The notes beneath the pieces are model-generated. The model saw nothing but the letters and a program-made list of their open reading frames with translations. It searched no databases and was not told the origin of the DNA. 6,632 bases of DNA from Betaproteobacteria bacterium (lineage in GTDB: Bacteria; Pseudomonadota; Gammaproteobacteria; Burkholderiales; SG8-39). Every line of letters begins with the position of its first letter. The first letter of the stretch is position 1. Shown in pieces: positions 1-6,069 of this stretch. The stretch covers positions 1 through 6,632 of the forward strand of contig JAABRB010000202.1 in the NCBI GenBank assembly GCA_011391185.1, given 5' to 3'. The position numbers and the translations under genes are program-made.

Positions 1-308
<308 letters not shown>

Positions 309-316
309 GACCGAAC

Positions 317-631
317 ATGGCGGGACAAGGGCAAAAAATCAGGATCCGGTTGAAGGCGTTCGATTACAAGCTGATCGATCAGTCGGCGCTCGAGATCGTC
401 GATACGGCGAAGCGCACCGGCGCCGTCGTCAAGGGGCCCGTGCCCCTGCCGACGCGCATCGAGCGGTTCGACGTGTTGCGGAGTCCGCACGTCAACAAGG
501 CGTCGCGCGATCAGCTCGAAATCCGCACGCATCAGCGGCTGATGGACATTCTCGATCCGACCGACAAGACGGTGGACGCGCTGATGAAGCTCGACCTGCC
601 GGCAGGTGTTGACGTAGAGATTAAGCTTTAA
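317..631 (+). CDS. rpsJ: 30S ribosomal protein S10 (NusE)
   Basis: This gene encodes S10, 104 residues (usual length about 103). S10 sits in the 30S head and, as NusE, also pairs with NusB in transcription antitermination complexes. Diagnostic stretches are [18 protein letters not shown] near the N-terminus, [33 protein letters not shown], and the terminal [13 protein letters not shown]. The ATG is supported by AGGA at 307-310 with 6-base spacing, and the N-terminus starts right before the conserved KIRIRLKAF core. The gene follows tuf by 8 bases, so no long leader separates them. After the TAA stop comes a 109-base non-coding gap with strong hairpins rather than immediate rplC. The protein itself looks ordinary. 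Confidence 0.98.
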   Translation: MAGQGQKIRIRLKAFDYKLIDQSALEIVDTAKRTGAVVKGPVPLPTRIERFDVLRSPHVNKASRDQLEIRTHQRLMDILDPTDKTVDALMKLDLPAGVDVEIKL

Positions 632-633
632 CG

Positions 634-666
634 TTCGGGACTGTCGCCGAAGGCCACGGTCCCGGA
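634..666 (+). promoter_or_regulatory. Strong hairpin just after rpsJ (possible attenuator or processing site)
   Basis: Bases 634-644 pair with 656-666 in an 11-bp stem with two G-U pairs (635/665 and 642/658). After a C-C mismatch (645/655), a further 3-bp stem (646-648 with 652-654) closes a GAA loop. The hairpin begins two bases after the rpsJ stop. No T-run follows (667-673 reads GAATTCC), so it is not a standard intrinsic terminator. It could stabilise the upstream 3' end, cause RNA polymerase pausing, or be a protein-binding leader element for rplC. Pairing is read directly; function is inferred. Confidence 0.5.
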
Positions 667-701
667 GAATTCCTGGTACGCGCTGGTCAATTGAAACCGG
701 C

Positions 702-719
702 ACCCGGAGTGATCCGGGT
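702..719 (+). promoter_or_regulatory. GNRA-capped hairpin upstream of rplC ribosome-binding site
   Basis: Bases 702-708 (ACCCGGA) pair perfectly with 713-719 (TCCGGGT), closing a GTGA loop at 709-712, which in RNA is a GNRA-type tetraloop (GUGA). The stem ends 8 bases before the rplC Shine-Dalgarno AGAGGA at 728-733 and leaves that site single-stranded. Such a stable tetraloop hairpin next to a start region is typical of mRNA structures that influence translation or bind a ribosomal protein, but no specific ligand can be named from this sequence. Confidence 0.45.
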
Positions 720-740
720 CGATTAGAAGAGGAAATTGTC

Positions 741-1397
741 ATGAGCTTGGGACTCGTCGGCCGCAAGGTCGGCATGACCCGCGTATTCACCGACGACGGC
801 GATGCCGTGCCGGTGACCGTGCTGGACGTGGCCGACAATCGCGTCACCCAGATCAAGTTGCCCGCGAGCGACGGTTACAGCGCCGTCCAGGTCGCGTATG
901 GCACCCGTCGCGCTTCGCGCGTGAGCAAACCCATGGCGGGACACTTCGCGAAGGCCGGCGTCGTGGGCGGGTCCGTGCTGCGCGAATTCCGCGTGTCGGA
1001 GGGCGAGCTCGCCAATCTGCAGGTCGGCGGGAAGATCGGCGTGGATATCTTCCAGGTCGGCCAGATGGTGGACGTGGCCGGAACGACCAAGGGTCGCGGC
1101 TTCGCGGGAGTCATTCGCCGCCACCACTTCTCGTCGAATCGCGCGAGCCACGGCAACTCGCTTTCGCATAACAGCCCGGGCTCGACCGGTCAGAACCAGG
1201 ATCCCTCGCGGGTATTCCCGGGAAAGCGCATGGCGGGCCATCTCGGCGACGTGAATCGCACCACGCAGAACCTCGAGATCGTGCGCGTGGACACCGAGCG
1301 CCAGTTGCTGCTGGTAAAAGGCGGCATTGCGGGCGCCAATGGCGGGCACATCGTCATCCTGCCGGCCGCGAAGGCACGCAAACAGGCGGCGAAGTGA
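741..1397 (+). CDS. rplC: 50S ribosomal protein L3
   Basis: This gene encodes L3, 218 residues (E. coli 209). L3 is an early 23S rRNA assembly protein whose internal loop reaches toward the peptidyl-transferase centre. Visible hallmarks are [13 protein letters not shown] at residues 4-16, [11 protein letters not shown] at 63-73, [11 protein letters not shown] at 114-124, HGNSLSH, and [21 protein letters not shown] at 147-167. Gln153 in GQNQ matches E. coli Gln150, the glutamine methylated by PrmB. The ATG at 741 is preceded by AGAGGA at 728-733 with 7-base spacing and starts at the family N-terminus. It follows a 109-base structured gap and is followed after 10 bases by rplD. The C-terminal tail is slightly longer and basic (KARKQAAK). 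A GTG-initiated or upstream extension is not needed. Confidence 0.98.
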   Translation: MSLGLVGRKVGMTRVFTDDGDAVPVTVLDVADNRVTQIKLPASDGYSAVQVAYGTRRASRVSKPMAGHFAKAGVVGGSVLREFRVSEGELANLQVGGKIGVDIFQVGQMVDVAGTTKGRGFAGVIRRHHFSSNRASHGNSLSHNSPGSTGQNQDPSRVFPGKRMAGHLGDVNRTTQNLEIVRVDTERQLLLVKGGIAGANGGHIVILPAAKARKQAAK

Positions 1398-1402
1398 GGG
1401 GG
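1397..1402 (+). promoter_or_regulatory. Shine-Dalgarno that fixes the rplD start
   Basis: AGGGGG sits 5 bases before the ATG at 1408 and overlaps the rplC TGA stop (1395-1397). The same frame is open back to an ATG at 1327, inside rplC, but no L4 homology lies upstream of 1408, and [10 protein letters not shown] matches the family N-terminus. This supports 1408 as the start and suggests coupling to rplC termination. Confidence 0.7.
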
Positions 1403-1407
1403 CGGCG

Positions 1408-2028
1408 ATGGAACTGAAATTGATCAACGGCAAGGGGAAGCCCGCCTCCACGATGGCAGCGTCGGACGCGTTGTTCGGGCGTGATTTCAACGAATCGCTC
1501 GTGCATCAGGTCGTGATCGCCTACCAGGCGAATGCGCGGCTCGGAACCCGCAAGCAGAAGGCGCGAGGCGACATGAATCACTCGCACCGCAAGCCGTGGA
1601 AGCAGAAGGGCACCGGCCGGGCGCGGGCCGGCTTCGCCGGGAGCCCGCTGTGGCGCGGCGGTGCGCGGATCTTTCCGAACCTGCCCGATGAGAACTTCAG
1701 CCAGAAGGTCAACCGCAAGATGTACCGCGCGGGCATGGCGTCGATCCTCTCGCAACTCGCCCGTGAGGACCGTCTGTCGATCGTCGAGGATTTCAAGATC
1801 GACGCTCCCAAGACGAAGCTGCTCGCTCAGAAGATCAAAAGCATGGGCCTCGATCAGGTCCTGCTGATCACCGACGGAGTGGATGAGAATCTCGAACTGT
1901 CGTCGCGCAATCTCCCCAACGTCCTGGTGCTGGACGTTCGTCACGTCGATCCGGTGTCGCTGGTCCACTTCCAGAACGTGCTGCTGACGAAGCAGGCGGT
2001 CGCCAAGTTCGAGGAGATCCTGGGATGA
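1408..2028 (+). CDS. rplD: 50S ribosomal protein L4
   Basis: This gene encodes L4, 206 residues (E. coli 201). L4 binds 23S rRNA, and with L22 its extended loop forms the exit-tunnel constriction. In E. coli it also represses the S10 operon by acting on the leader before rpsJ. Motifs seen are [14 protein letters not shown] at residues 23-36, the loop stretch [16 protein letters not shown] at 60-74, [44 protein letters not shown] and [11 protein letters not shown]. Lys67 in KQKGTG matches E. coli Lys63, a known macrolide-resistance position, and is wild type here. The start at 1408 is chosen from homology and the AGGGGG site. The stop overlaps the rplW start in ATGA. Because the region upstream of rpsJ is only 8 bases, any L4 feedback must act elsewhere, possibly in the 632-740 gap; that is inference. 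Confidence 0.98.
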   Translation: MELKLINGKGKPASTMAASDALFGRDFNESLVHQVVIAYQANARLGTRKQKARGDMNHSHRKPWKQKGTGRARAGFAGSPLWRGGARIFPNLPDENFSQKVNRKMYRAGMASILSQLAREDRLSIVEDFKIDAPKTKLLAQKIKSMGLDQVLLITDGVDENLELSSRNLPNVLVLDVRHVDPVSLVHFQNVLLTKQAVAKFEEILG

Positions 2029-2345
2029 GCGTGTACCGGCAGGAACGGCTGCTGACCGTGCTCCTCGCTCCGGTCATATCGGAGAAGACCACGTTCATCG
2101 GCGAGAAGAACAACCAGTACGTCTTCCGGGTTGCGTCTGATGCCACGAAGCCCGAGGTCAAGGCCGCGGTCGAGCTGGTGTTCAGCACGAAGGACAAGAA
2201 GCTGCAGGTGCTCTCTGTGCAGATCGCCAGCGTTCGGGGCAAGCAGAAGCGGGTCGGCCGCTTCCTGGGCCGGCGGGCGAGCTGGAAAAAGGCCTACGTG
2301 CGTCTGGCGCCGGGTCACGACATCGACTTCCAAGCCGCGGGGTAA
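2025..2345 (+). CDS. rplW: 50S ribosomal protein L23
   Basis: This gene encodes L23, 106 residues (E. coli 100). L23 sits at the polypeptide exit and is the docking site for trigger factor and the signal recognition particle. The N-terminus carries [15 protein letters not shown]. Glu20 in SEK matches E. coli Glu18, the trigger-factor docking residue. Further motifs are [21 protein letters not shown] and the C-terminal [21 protein letters not shown]. The start overlaps the rplD stop (ATGA), with GAGGAG at 2011-2016. One oddity: between Phe53 and the Gly-Lys at 72-73 there are 18 residues where E. coli L23 has about 13. This suggests an insertion of about five residues around STKDKK in the beta-hairpin region. 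The frame is intact on both sides, so a frameshift is unlikely. Confidence 0.97.
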   Translation: MSVYRQERLLTVLLAPVISEKTTFIGEKNNQYVFRVASDATKPEVKAAVELVFSTKDKKLQVLSVQIASVRGKQKRVGRFLGRRASWKKAYVRLAPGHDIDFQAAG

Positions 2346-2348
2346 GCC

Positions 2349-3182
2349 ATGCCGCTCGTCAAGATGAAACCCACCTCGGCCGGACGGCGCGCAGTCGTCC
2401 GCGTCACCACGCCGGGGTTGTCAAAGGATCGCCCGCCGGACAAGCTGGTGGAGCGCCAGTCGAATCGCGCCGGCCGCAACGCCAAGGGCCGGATCACGGT
2501 GCGGCACCGCGGCGGGGGCCACAAGCAGCATTACCGCATCGTCGACTTCAAGCGACGCGACAAGGACGGAGTCGTCGGCAAGGTGGAGCGCCTGGAATAC
2601 GATCCGAACCGCAGCGCGAATCTGGCCCTCGTCCTTTATGCCGACGGCGAGCGCCGCTACATCATCGCTGCGAAAGGTCTGGTTGTCGGCGCGCAGGTGA
2701 TGAGCGGTCCCGACGCACCGATCAAGCTCGGCAACGTCAAGGCGCTGCGCAACATTCCGGTTGGAACGACGATTCACTGCATCGAATTGCAACCCGGCAA
2801 GGGCGCGCAAGTCGCGCGCGCCGCGGGCGCGTCGGTGCAGCTCCTTGCGCGCGAAGGGGATTACGCCCAGATCCGGATGCGTTCGGGCGAGATTCGCAAG
2901 GTCCATATCGAATGCCGGGCGGCGATCGGCGAAGTCGGCAACGAGGAGCACAACCTCGAGCAGATCGGCAAGGCGGGCGCGATGCGCTGGCGCGGTGTTC
3001 GCCCGACCGTCCGCGGCGTGGCAATGAACCCGATCGACCATCCGCATGGCGGCGGCGAGGGTCGCACCGGAACGAAGCGCGACCCGGTCAGCCCGTGGGG
3101 TGTCCTGGCGAAGGGCTATCGCACCCGCAACAACAAGCGCACGAATGCGATGATCGTGCAGTCCCGACACAAGAAGAAGTAG
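2349..3182 (+). CDS. rplB: 50S ribosomal protein L2
   Basis: This gene encodes L2, 277 residues (E. coli 273), one of the most conserved large-subunit proteins. It is needed for subunit joining and peptidyl-transferase activity. Hallmarks are KPTSAGRR at residues 7-14, [17 protein letters not shown] at 53-69, [51 protein letters not shown] at 207-223 and [14 protein letters not shown]. His231 in DHPHGGG matches the functionally critical E. coli His229. The gene starts 3 bases after rplW, with GGGG at 2339-2342 as a modest ribosome-binding site, consistent with translational coupling. A 91-base gap follows before rpsS. Nothing is missing in the protein. A 289-codon open frame on the opposite strand here is a composition shadow. 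Confidence 0.98.
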   Translation: MPLVKMKPTSAGRRAVVRVTTPGLSKDRPPDKLVERQSNRAGRNAKGRITVRHRGGGHKQHYRIVDFKRRDKDGVVGKVERLEYDPNRSANLALVLYADGERRYIIAAKGLVVGAQVMSGPDAPIKLGNVKALRNIPVGTTIHCIELQPGKGAQVARAAGASVQLLAREGDYAQIRMRSGEIRKVHIECRAAIGEVGNEEHNLEQIGKAGAMRWRGVRPTVRGVAMNPIDHPHGGGEGRTGTKRDPVSPWGVLAKGYRTRNNKRTNAMIVQSRHKKK

Positions 3183-3184
3183 GC

Positions 3185-3262
3185 ATGAAGCGGTCCTGTT
3201 TCCCGGCTGAAGTGATTCCCTCTCCCGCAGATGGGCTGGGGCGGGCCGGACACAAGGCGTAG
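3185..3262 (+). other. Possible 25-codon small ORF filling the rplB-rpsS gap
   Basis: The gap 3183-3273 holds a 25-codon frame from ATG 3185, two bases after the rplB stop, to TAG 3260-3262. Its stop lies within the rpsS Shine-Dalgarno (AGGAG, 3261-3265). The peptide would begin [10 protein letters not shown] and end GRAGHKA. I recognise no family. It has no good Shine-Dalgarno of its own; only TAGG at 3180-3183 is near. The placement would let ribosomes run from rplB into rpsS, a known coupling arrangement, but a frame this short is easily random in GC-rich DNA. The gap also holds short inverted repeats (CCGGC 3203-3207 with GCCGG 3245-3249; CCCGC 3224-3228 with GCGGG 3241-3245). Confidence 0.2.
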
Positions 3263-3273
3263 GAGCGATACGT

Positions 3274-3582
3274 ATGGCACGTTCAATCAAGAAGGGTCCG
3301 TTCGTGGACCATCACCTCGTGAAGAAGGTCGACACCGCCCGCGGCACGAGTGACAAGCGCCCGATCAAGACCTGGTCGCGGCGCTCGACGGTGCTGCCGG
3401 ATTTCGTCGGGTTCACGATTGCGATCCACAACGGCAAGCAGCACATCCCGGTTTATGTGACCGAGAACATGGTTGGGCACAAGCTTGGCGAGTTCGCGCT
3501 CACGCGGACCTTCAAGGGTCACACCGGCGCGAAGAAGGCGTCGGTCACGGTGCCCGCCGGCGGCCCGCCGAAGCGGAGATAG
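3274..3582 (+). CDS. rpsS: 30S ribosomal protein S19 with extended C-terminus
   Basis: This gene encodes S19, 102 residues against a usual 91-93. S19 lies in the 30S head, pairs with S13, and its C-terminal tail approaches tRNA at the decoding side. Core motifs are [17 protein letters not shown] at residues 3-19, [11 protein letters not shown] at 32-42, [28 protein letters not shown] at 47-74 in pieces, and TRTFKGHTG at 77-85. The tail after GHTGAKKA reads [13 protein letters not shown], about ten residues beyond the E. coli end. Start ATG 3274 has AGGAG at 3261-3265 with 8-base spacing. The ORF ends 5 bases before rplV. The extension ends in the same frame without a near-match stop, so it appears genuine; its role is unknown. 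Confidence 0.97.
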   Translation: MARSIKKGPFVDHHLVKKVDTARGTSDKRPIKTWSRRSTVLPDFVGFTIAIHNGKQHIPVYVTENMVGHKLGEFALTRTFKGHTGAKKASVTVPAGGPPKRR

Positions 3583-3587
3583 GGGAA

Positions 3588-4070
3588 ATGGAAACCCAAG
3601 CGAAGCTGTATGGCGTGCGGCTCTCGGCGCAGAAGGGCCGCCTGGTCGCGGATCTTATACGCGGCCGGTCGGTCGAGCAGGCACTCAATATTCTCACCTT
3701 CTCGCCGAAGAAAAGCGCACAACTCATCAAGAAGGTGCTCGAGTCCGCGATTGCCAATGCCGAGCACAACGACGGTGCTGACGTCGACGAGCTCCGCGTG
3801 AGCCGCATCCTCGTCGACGGCGGGTTCTCGCTCAAGCGATTTCAGGCGCGTGCCAAGGGGCGTGGCAACCGGATCGTCAAGCCGACCTGTCACATCTTCG
3901 TGACGGTGAGCGATCAGCCTGCAGGGCGGCGCAAATCGGCGGCTGCCAAGCCGCGCAAGTCGGCGGACACCAAGCCGCGCAAGTCGGCGGACACCGAGCC
4001 GCGCAAGTCGGCGGACACCAATCCGCGCAAGCCGACGGCCGGTGCGGGTCGCCCGGACAAGGCCAAGTAG
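3588..4070 (+). CDS. rplV: 50S ribosomal protein L22 with a repetitive basic C-terminal tail
   Basis: This gene encodes L22, 160 residues against a usual 110 or so. L22 contacts all 23S rRNA domains, and its beta-hairpin lines the exit tunnel opposite L4. The conserved body is residues 1-109: [42 protein letters not shown] and [13 protein letters not shown], ending FVTVSDQ. The hairpin loop around [11 protein letters not shown] is intact and shows none of the known macrolide-resistance deletions. Residues 113-152 are five 8-residue units of the type KPRKSADT, followed by [10 protein letters not shown]. The METQAK start aligns with E. coli METIAK, with GGAG at 3575-3578 and 9-base spacing. The tail is Lys/Arg/Pro/Ser/Ala-rich and probably disordered. 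The globular end of L22 lies on the subunit surface by the tunnel exit, so the tail could lie there; this is inference. Confidence 0.96.
   Translation: METQAKLYGVRLSAQKGRLVADLIRGRSVEQALNILTFSPKKSAQLIKKVLESAIANAEHNDGADVDELRVSRILVDGGFSLKRFQARAKGRGNRIVKPTCHIFVTVSDQPAGRRKSAAAKPRKSADTKPRKSADTEPRKSADTNPRKPTAGAGRPDKAK
3924..4043 (+). repeat. 24-bp in-frame tandem repeat array in rplV
   Basis: Five consecutive 24-base units encode an 8-residue repeat. The three central copies (3948-3971, 3972-3995, 3996-4019) are identical except for the first codon, AAG, AAG and GAG, giving [10 protein letters not shown]. The first flanking copy (3924-3947, GRRKSAAA) and the last (4020-4043, NPRKPTAG) are diverged. 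The 24-base unit is a multiple of three, so copy-number change by replication slippage would keep the L22 frame open. Near identity at the DNA level, including synonymous positions, points to recent duplication of the central units. Confidence 0.92.
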
Positions 4071-4081
4071 AGAGGATCGCG

Positions 4082-4966
4082 ATGGGACACAAGATCAATC
4101 CAACCGGATTTCGGCTGGTCTTCAACCGCAGCTGGGGCTCGCGCTGGTTCGCGCAGGGGCGGGCCTTCGCAACCATGCTCAACGAGGATCTGAAGGTCCG
4201 CGCGTACCTGAAGAAGCGGCTCGGTCACGCCATGGTGAGCAAGGTCCTGATCGAGCGCCCGGCGAAGGATGCGCGGATCACCATCCACAGCGCCAGGCCG
4301 GGAGTGGTGATCGGCAAAAAGGGCGAGGACATCGAGCAGCTGAAGGTCGAGCTGAGAAAGCTGCTCGGGGTCAATGCGGTGCACGTGAACATCGAGGAGA
4401 TACGCAAGCCCGAGGTCGATGCGCAGCTTGTCGCGGATTCGATCGCCCAGCAACTGGAGAAGCGAATCATGTTCCGCAGGGCGATGAAGCGCGCGCTGCA
4501 GAACGCGGTACGGCTCGGTGCGCAGGGTATCAAGATCATGAGCGCGGGCCGGTTGAACGGCGCTGAAATCGCGCGGACCGAATGGTACCGGGAAGGTCGC
4601 GTTCCGCTGCACACCCTGCGTGCGGACATCGACTACGCGACGTCGGAGGCGAAGACGACCTATGGCGTGATTGGCATCAAAGTGTGGGTGTACAAGGGCG
4701 AAGTGCTGGGGCGTGAAGAGGAAGCCACCCCGACCATTCCGCAGATTGCGCCACCCGACGTACCTCCTGCGCCCAGGAAAGTGCGCCGCGCACCGGCAGG
4801 CGCCGGCGAATACAAGCCGGATTCGGCGCCCGCTGGAGCGGATGCCAAACCCAAGCCGACGCGCCGGGCTCCGCGCAAGACCGCTGCGTCCGGCGCCGGC
4901 GCCAAGCCAGTCGTCGAGACAAAGCCCCGGGTGCCGGTCAAGCGCGTCGTGAAGAAAACGAACTAG
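4082..4966 (+). CDS. rpsC: 30S ribosomal protein S3 with long Ala/Pro/Lys-rich tail
   Basis: This gene encodes S3, 294 residues (E. coli 233). S3 is in the 30S head at the mRNA entry channel and contributes to its helicase activity. The N-terminal KH domain carries the GXXG loop as GKKG at 78-81 within VVIGKKGED. Basic residues Arg132, Arg133 and Lys136 (FRRAMKRA) match the E. coli mRNA-entry residues 131, 132 and 135. [21 protein letters not shown] and [20 protein letters not shown] complete the C-terminal domain, ending [11 protein letters not shown] near 210. Residues 211-294 form a low-complexity tail rich in Ala, Pro, Lys and Arg (RREEE-like start, APRK twice, ending KRVVKKTN). The start is supported by AGAGGA at 4071-4076, 11 bases after rplV. 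S3 tails vary between bacteria, but this is at the long end. Confidence 0.97.
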   Translation: MGHKINPTGFRLVFNRSWGSRWFAQGRAFATMLNEDLKVRAYLKKRLGHAMVSKVLIERPAKDARITIHSARPGVVIGKKGEDIEQLKVELRKLLGVNAVHVNIEEIRKPEVDAQLVADSIAQQLEKRIMFRRAMKRALQNAVRLGAQGIKIMSAGRLNGAEIARTEWYREGRVPLHTLRADIDYATSEAKTTYGVIGIKVWVYKGEVLGREEEATPTIPQIAPPDVPPAPRKVRRAPAGAGEYKPDSAPAGADAKPKPTRRAPRKTAASGAGAKPVVETKPRVPVKRVVKKTN

Positions 4967-4979
4967 GGAATGTATGGAC

Positions 4980-5034
4980 AAAGGGGGATCCAAGGAAGGG
5001 TGGGGGCCCCTTCCGTTCCCCACCTGCCCCCTTT
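4980..5034 (+). repeat. GC-rich inverted repeats in the rpsC-rplP gap
   Basis: The gap 4967-5095 holds a palindromic block. AAAGGGGG (4980-4987) pairs perfectly with CCCCCTTT (5027-5034). Inside it GGTGGGG (4999-5005) pairs with CCCCACC (5018-5024). A competing hairpin joins GGAAGGG (4994-5000) to CCCTTCC (5008-5014) and excludes the inner stem. No T-run follows, so a classical terminator is not supported. Possible roles are transcript processing, attenuation with alternative folds, or a small dispersed palindromic element. The pairing is seen; the role is not. Confidence 0.55.
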
Positions 5035-5041
5035 AACCCCC
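5007..5041 (-). other. Canonical G-quadruplex motif on the template strand
   Basis: On the minus strand, bases 5041 to 5007 carry four G-runs of 5, 5, 4 and 4 (complements of 5037-5041, 5027-5031, 5018-5021 and 5007-5010) separated by loops of 5, 5 and 7 bases. This fits the usual G3+N1-7 quadruplex rule with four G per run. It lies on the strand read as template for the operon, between rpsC and rplP. Whether it folds in the cell is unknown. Confidence 0.6.
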
Positions 5042-5095
5042 TGATACAGAGGACGCTCTGCGAATAAGGTAGAGCTTACCCAGGAGAACCGACCG

Positions 5096-5509
5096 ATGCT
5101 TCAGCCAGCAAGAACCAAGTACCGCAAGCAGCAGAAGGGGCGTAACAAGGGAGTCGCCACGCGCGGCAACAAGGTCTCGTTCGGCGAATTCGGCCTCAAG
5201 GCGACCACCCGCGGACGGCTGACTGCCCGCCAGATCGAGGCCGGGCGGCGGGCGATGACGCGCCACGTCAAGCGGGGCGGACGAATCTTCATCCGTATTT
5301 TCCCCGACAAGCCCGTTTCGCAGAAGCCGGCCGAAGTGCGCATGGGCAACGGCAAGGGCAATCCGGAATATTTCGTCGCCGAGATTCAGCCCGGCAAGGT
5401 GCTCTACGAGATGGACGGTGTGGAGGAGTCGCTCGCGCGCGAGGCGTTCCGGCTCGCGGCTTCGAAGCTGCCGCTCAGGACCGTCTTCGTGGCACGTCAC
5501 ATACTGTAA
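5096..5509 (+). CDS. rplP: 50S ribosomal protein L16
   Basis: This gene encodes L16, 137 residues (E. coli 136). L16 is a late-assembling large-subunit protein that contacts the A-site tRNA elbow and helps organise the peptidyl-transferase region. Hallmarks are [53 protein letters not shown] at residues 40-60 in pieces, [25 protein letters not shown] and [12 protein letters not shown]. Arg82 in VRMG matches E. coli Arg81, which is hydroxylated by the RoxA/YcfD oxygenase. AGGAGA at 5082-5087 with 8-base spacing supports the ATG at 5096, and MLQP is the conserved N-terminus. The preceding gap of 129 bases is unusual for these neighbours. Within the gap, GCTCT 5055-5059 can pair with AGAGC 5071-5075 just upstream of the ribosome-binding site. 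The protein looks normal. Confidence 0.98.
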   Translation: MLQPARTKYRKQQKGRNKGVATRGNKVSFGEFGLKATTRGRLTARQIEAGRRAMTRHVKRGGRIFIRIFPDKPVSQKPAEVRMGNGKGNPEYFVAEIQPGKVLYEMDGVEESLAREAFRLAASKLPLRTVFVARHIL

Positions 5510-5532
5510 GAGAGAGTGTAAGGGACAGAGGC

Positions 5533-5541
5533 GAGGTGATC
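5533..5541 (+). promoter_or_regulatory. Extended Shine-Dalgarno of rpmC
   Basis: GAGGTGATC matches nine consecutive bases of the complement of the bacterial 16S rRNA 3' end, an unusually long match. The GAGG core lies 7 bases before ATG 5544. It decides the rpmC start, because the same frame stays open upstream into rplP with no L29 homology. Confidence 0.75.
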
Positions 5542-5543
5542 GC

Positions 5544-5741
5544 ATGAAAGCAAGCGAGCTGCGCGCCAAGGACAAGGCGCAACTGGACAAGGAACTGATG
5601 GATCTTCTGCGGGCGCAGTTCTCGATGCGCATGCAGAAGGCAACCCAGCAGCTGACGAACATCAGCCAGCTGAAGCGGGTCCGGCGCGACATTGCCCGGG
5701 TGCGGACCGTGATGGTCGAAAAGGCGAGGGCCGAGTCATGA
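5544..5741 (+). CDS. rpmC: 50S ribosomal protein L29
   Basis: This gene encodes L29, 65 residues (E. coli 63), a small two-helix protein beside L23 at the tunnel exit. Motifs are [37 protein letters not shown] and [13 protein letters not shown]. The resemblance is strongest to betaproteobacterial L29. The start is fixed by the family N-terminus and by the extended Shine-Dalgarno at 5533-5541; the longer open frame beginning at 5418 is overlap with rplP in another phase. The gene lies 34 bases after rplP, and its TGA overlaps the rpsQ ATG (ATGA), giving translational coupling. Nothing is unusual in the protein. Confidence 0.97.
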   Translation: MKASELRAKDKAQLDKELMDLLRAQFSMRMQKATQQLTNISQLKRVRRDIARVRTVMVEKARAES

Positions 5742-6013
5742 CTGAGCAAGAACAGCCGAAAACGAACACCCGCAGCCTCACGGGACGGGTCGTCAGCGAC
5801 AAGATGACCAAGACCGTAACGGTCAAGATCGAGCGCTGGGTGAAGCACCCGCTCTACGGCAAGATCATGACGCGGACGAGGAAGTACCACGCCCACGACG
5901 AGGCGAACGAGTGCAAGGAAGGCGATCTGGTGATCATCGAGGAATGCCGTCCGCTCTCGAAGACCAAGGCGTGGCGGGTGGCGAAGCTCGTGGAGCGCGC
6001 GAAGGTTGTCTGA
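5738..6013 (+). CDS. rpsQ: 30S ribosomal protein S17
   Basis: This gene encodes S17, 91 residues (E. coli 84). S17 is an OB-fold primary binder of 16S rRNA in the 30S body. Diagnostic stretches are [19 protein letters not shown] at residues 15-33, [20 protein letters not shown] at 36-55, [20 protein letters not shown]. The N-terminal ten residues ([10 protein letters not shown]) are a short hydrophilic lead. The ATG overlaps the rpmC stop, with GAGGG at 5726-5730 and 7-base spacing. It is the last gene of the S10-type group. No terminator hairpin follows before the spc promoter, so read-through into rplN is expected. Confidence 0.98.
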   Translation: MTEQEQPKTNTRSLTGRVVSDKMTKTVTVKIERWVKHPLYGKIMTRTRKYHAHDEANECKEGDLVIIEECRPLSKTKAWRVAKLVERAKVV

Positions 6014-6034
6014 GGGCATGAGGCCGTAGATCGC

Positions 6035-6063
6035 TTGAACGCACAGCCCCTAACCGATATAAT
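6035..6063 (+). promoter_or_regulatory. Sigma-70 promoter of the spc operon (in front of rplN)
   Basis: A -35 TTGAAC (6035-6040) and a perfect -10 TATAAT (6058-6063) are separated by exactly 17 bases. The expected start of transcription is about 6070. In E. coli the spc promoter occupies the same rpsQ-rplN gap, so position and sequence agree. There is no extended -10 TG. This is the best promoter I can see in the window. Confidence 0.88.
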
Positions 6064-6069
6064 CACCGG

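Noticed and set aside
634..666. Intrinsic terminator after rpsJ
   Set aside because: The stem is strong but is followed by GAATTCC rather than a T-run, and termination here would cut off essential downstream genes.
1327..1407. Upstream extension of the rplD frame into rplC
   Set aside because: The extra N-terminal residues match nothing in L4, while [10 protein letters not shown] at 1408 matches the family start and has its own Shine-Dalgarno.
2444..2451. GCTGGTGG octamer identical to the E. coli Chi site
   Set aside because: A single octamer inside rplB; Chi sequence is not conserved across lineages, so it carries no weight here.
2421..3290. 289-codon minus-strand open frame opposite rplB
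   Set aside because: Antisense shadow of the strongly conserved L2 gene, with no family resemblance.
3914..5023. 369-codon open frame on the minus strand opposite rplV and rpsC
   Set aside because: It lies wholly opposite well-identified ribosomal genes, its product is Arg/Leu/Ala-rich like a GC-composition shadow, and I recognise no domain.
5033..6019. 328-codon minus-strand open frame opposite rplP, rpmC and rpsQ
   Set aside because: Same reason: antisense to three certain genes, no recognisable motif, expected from high third-position GC.
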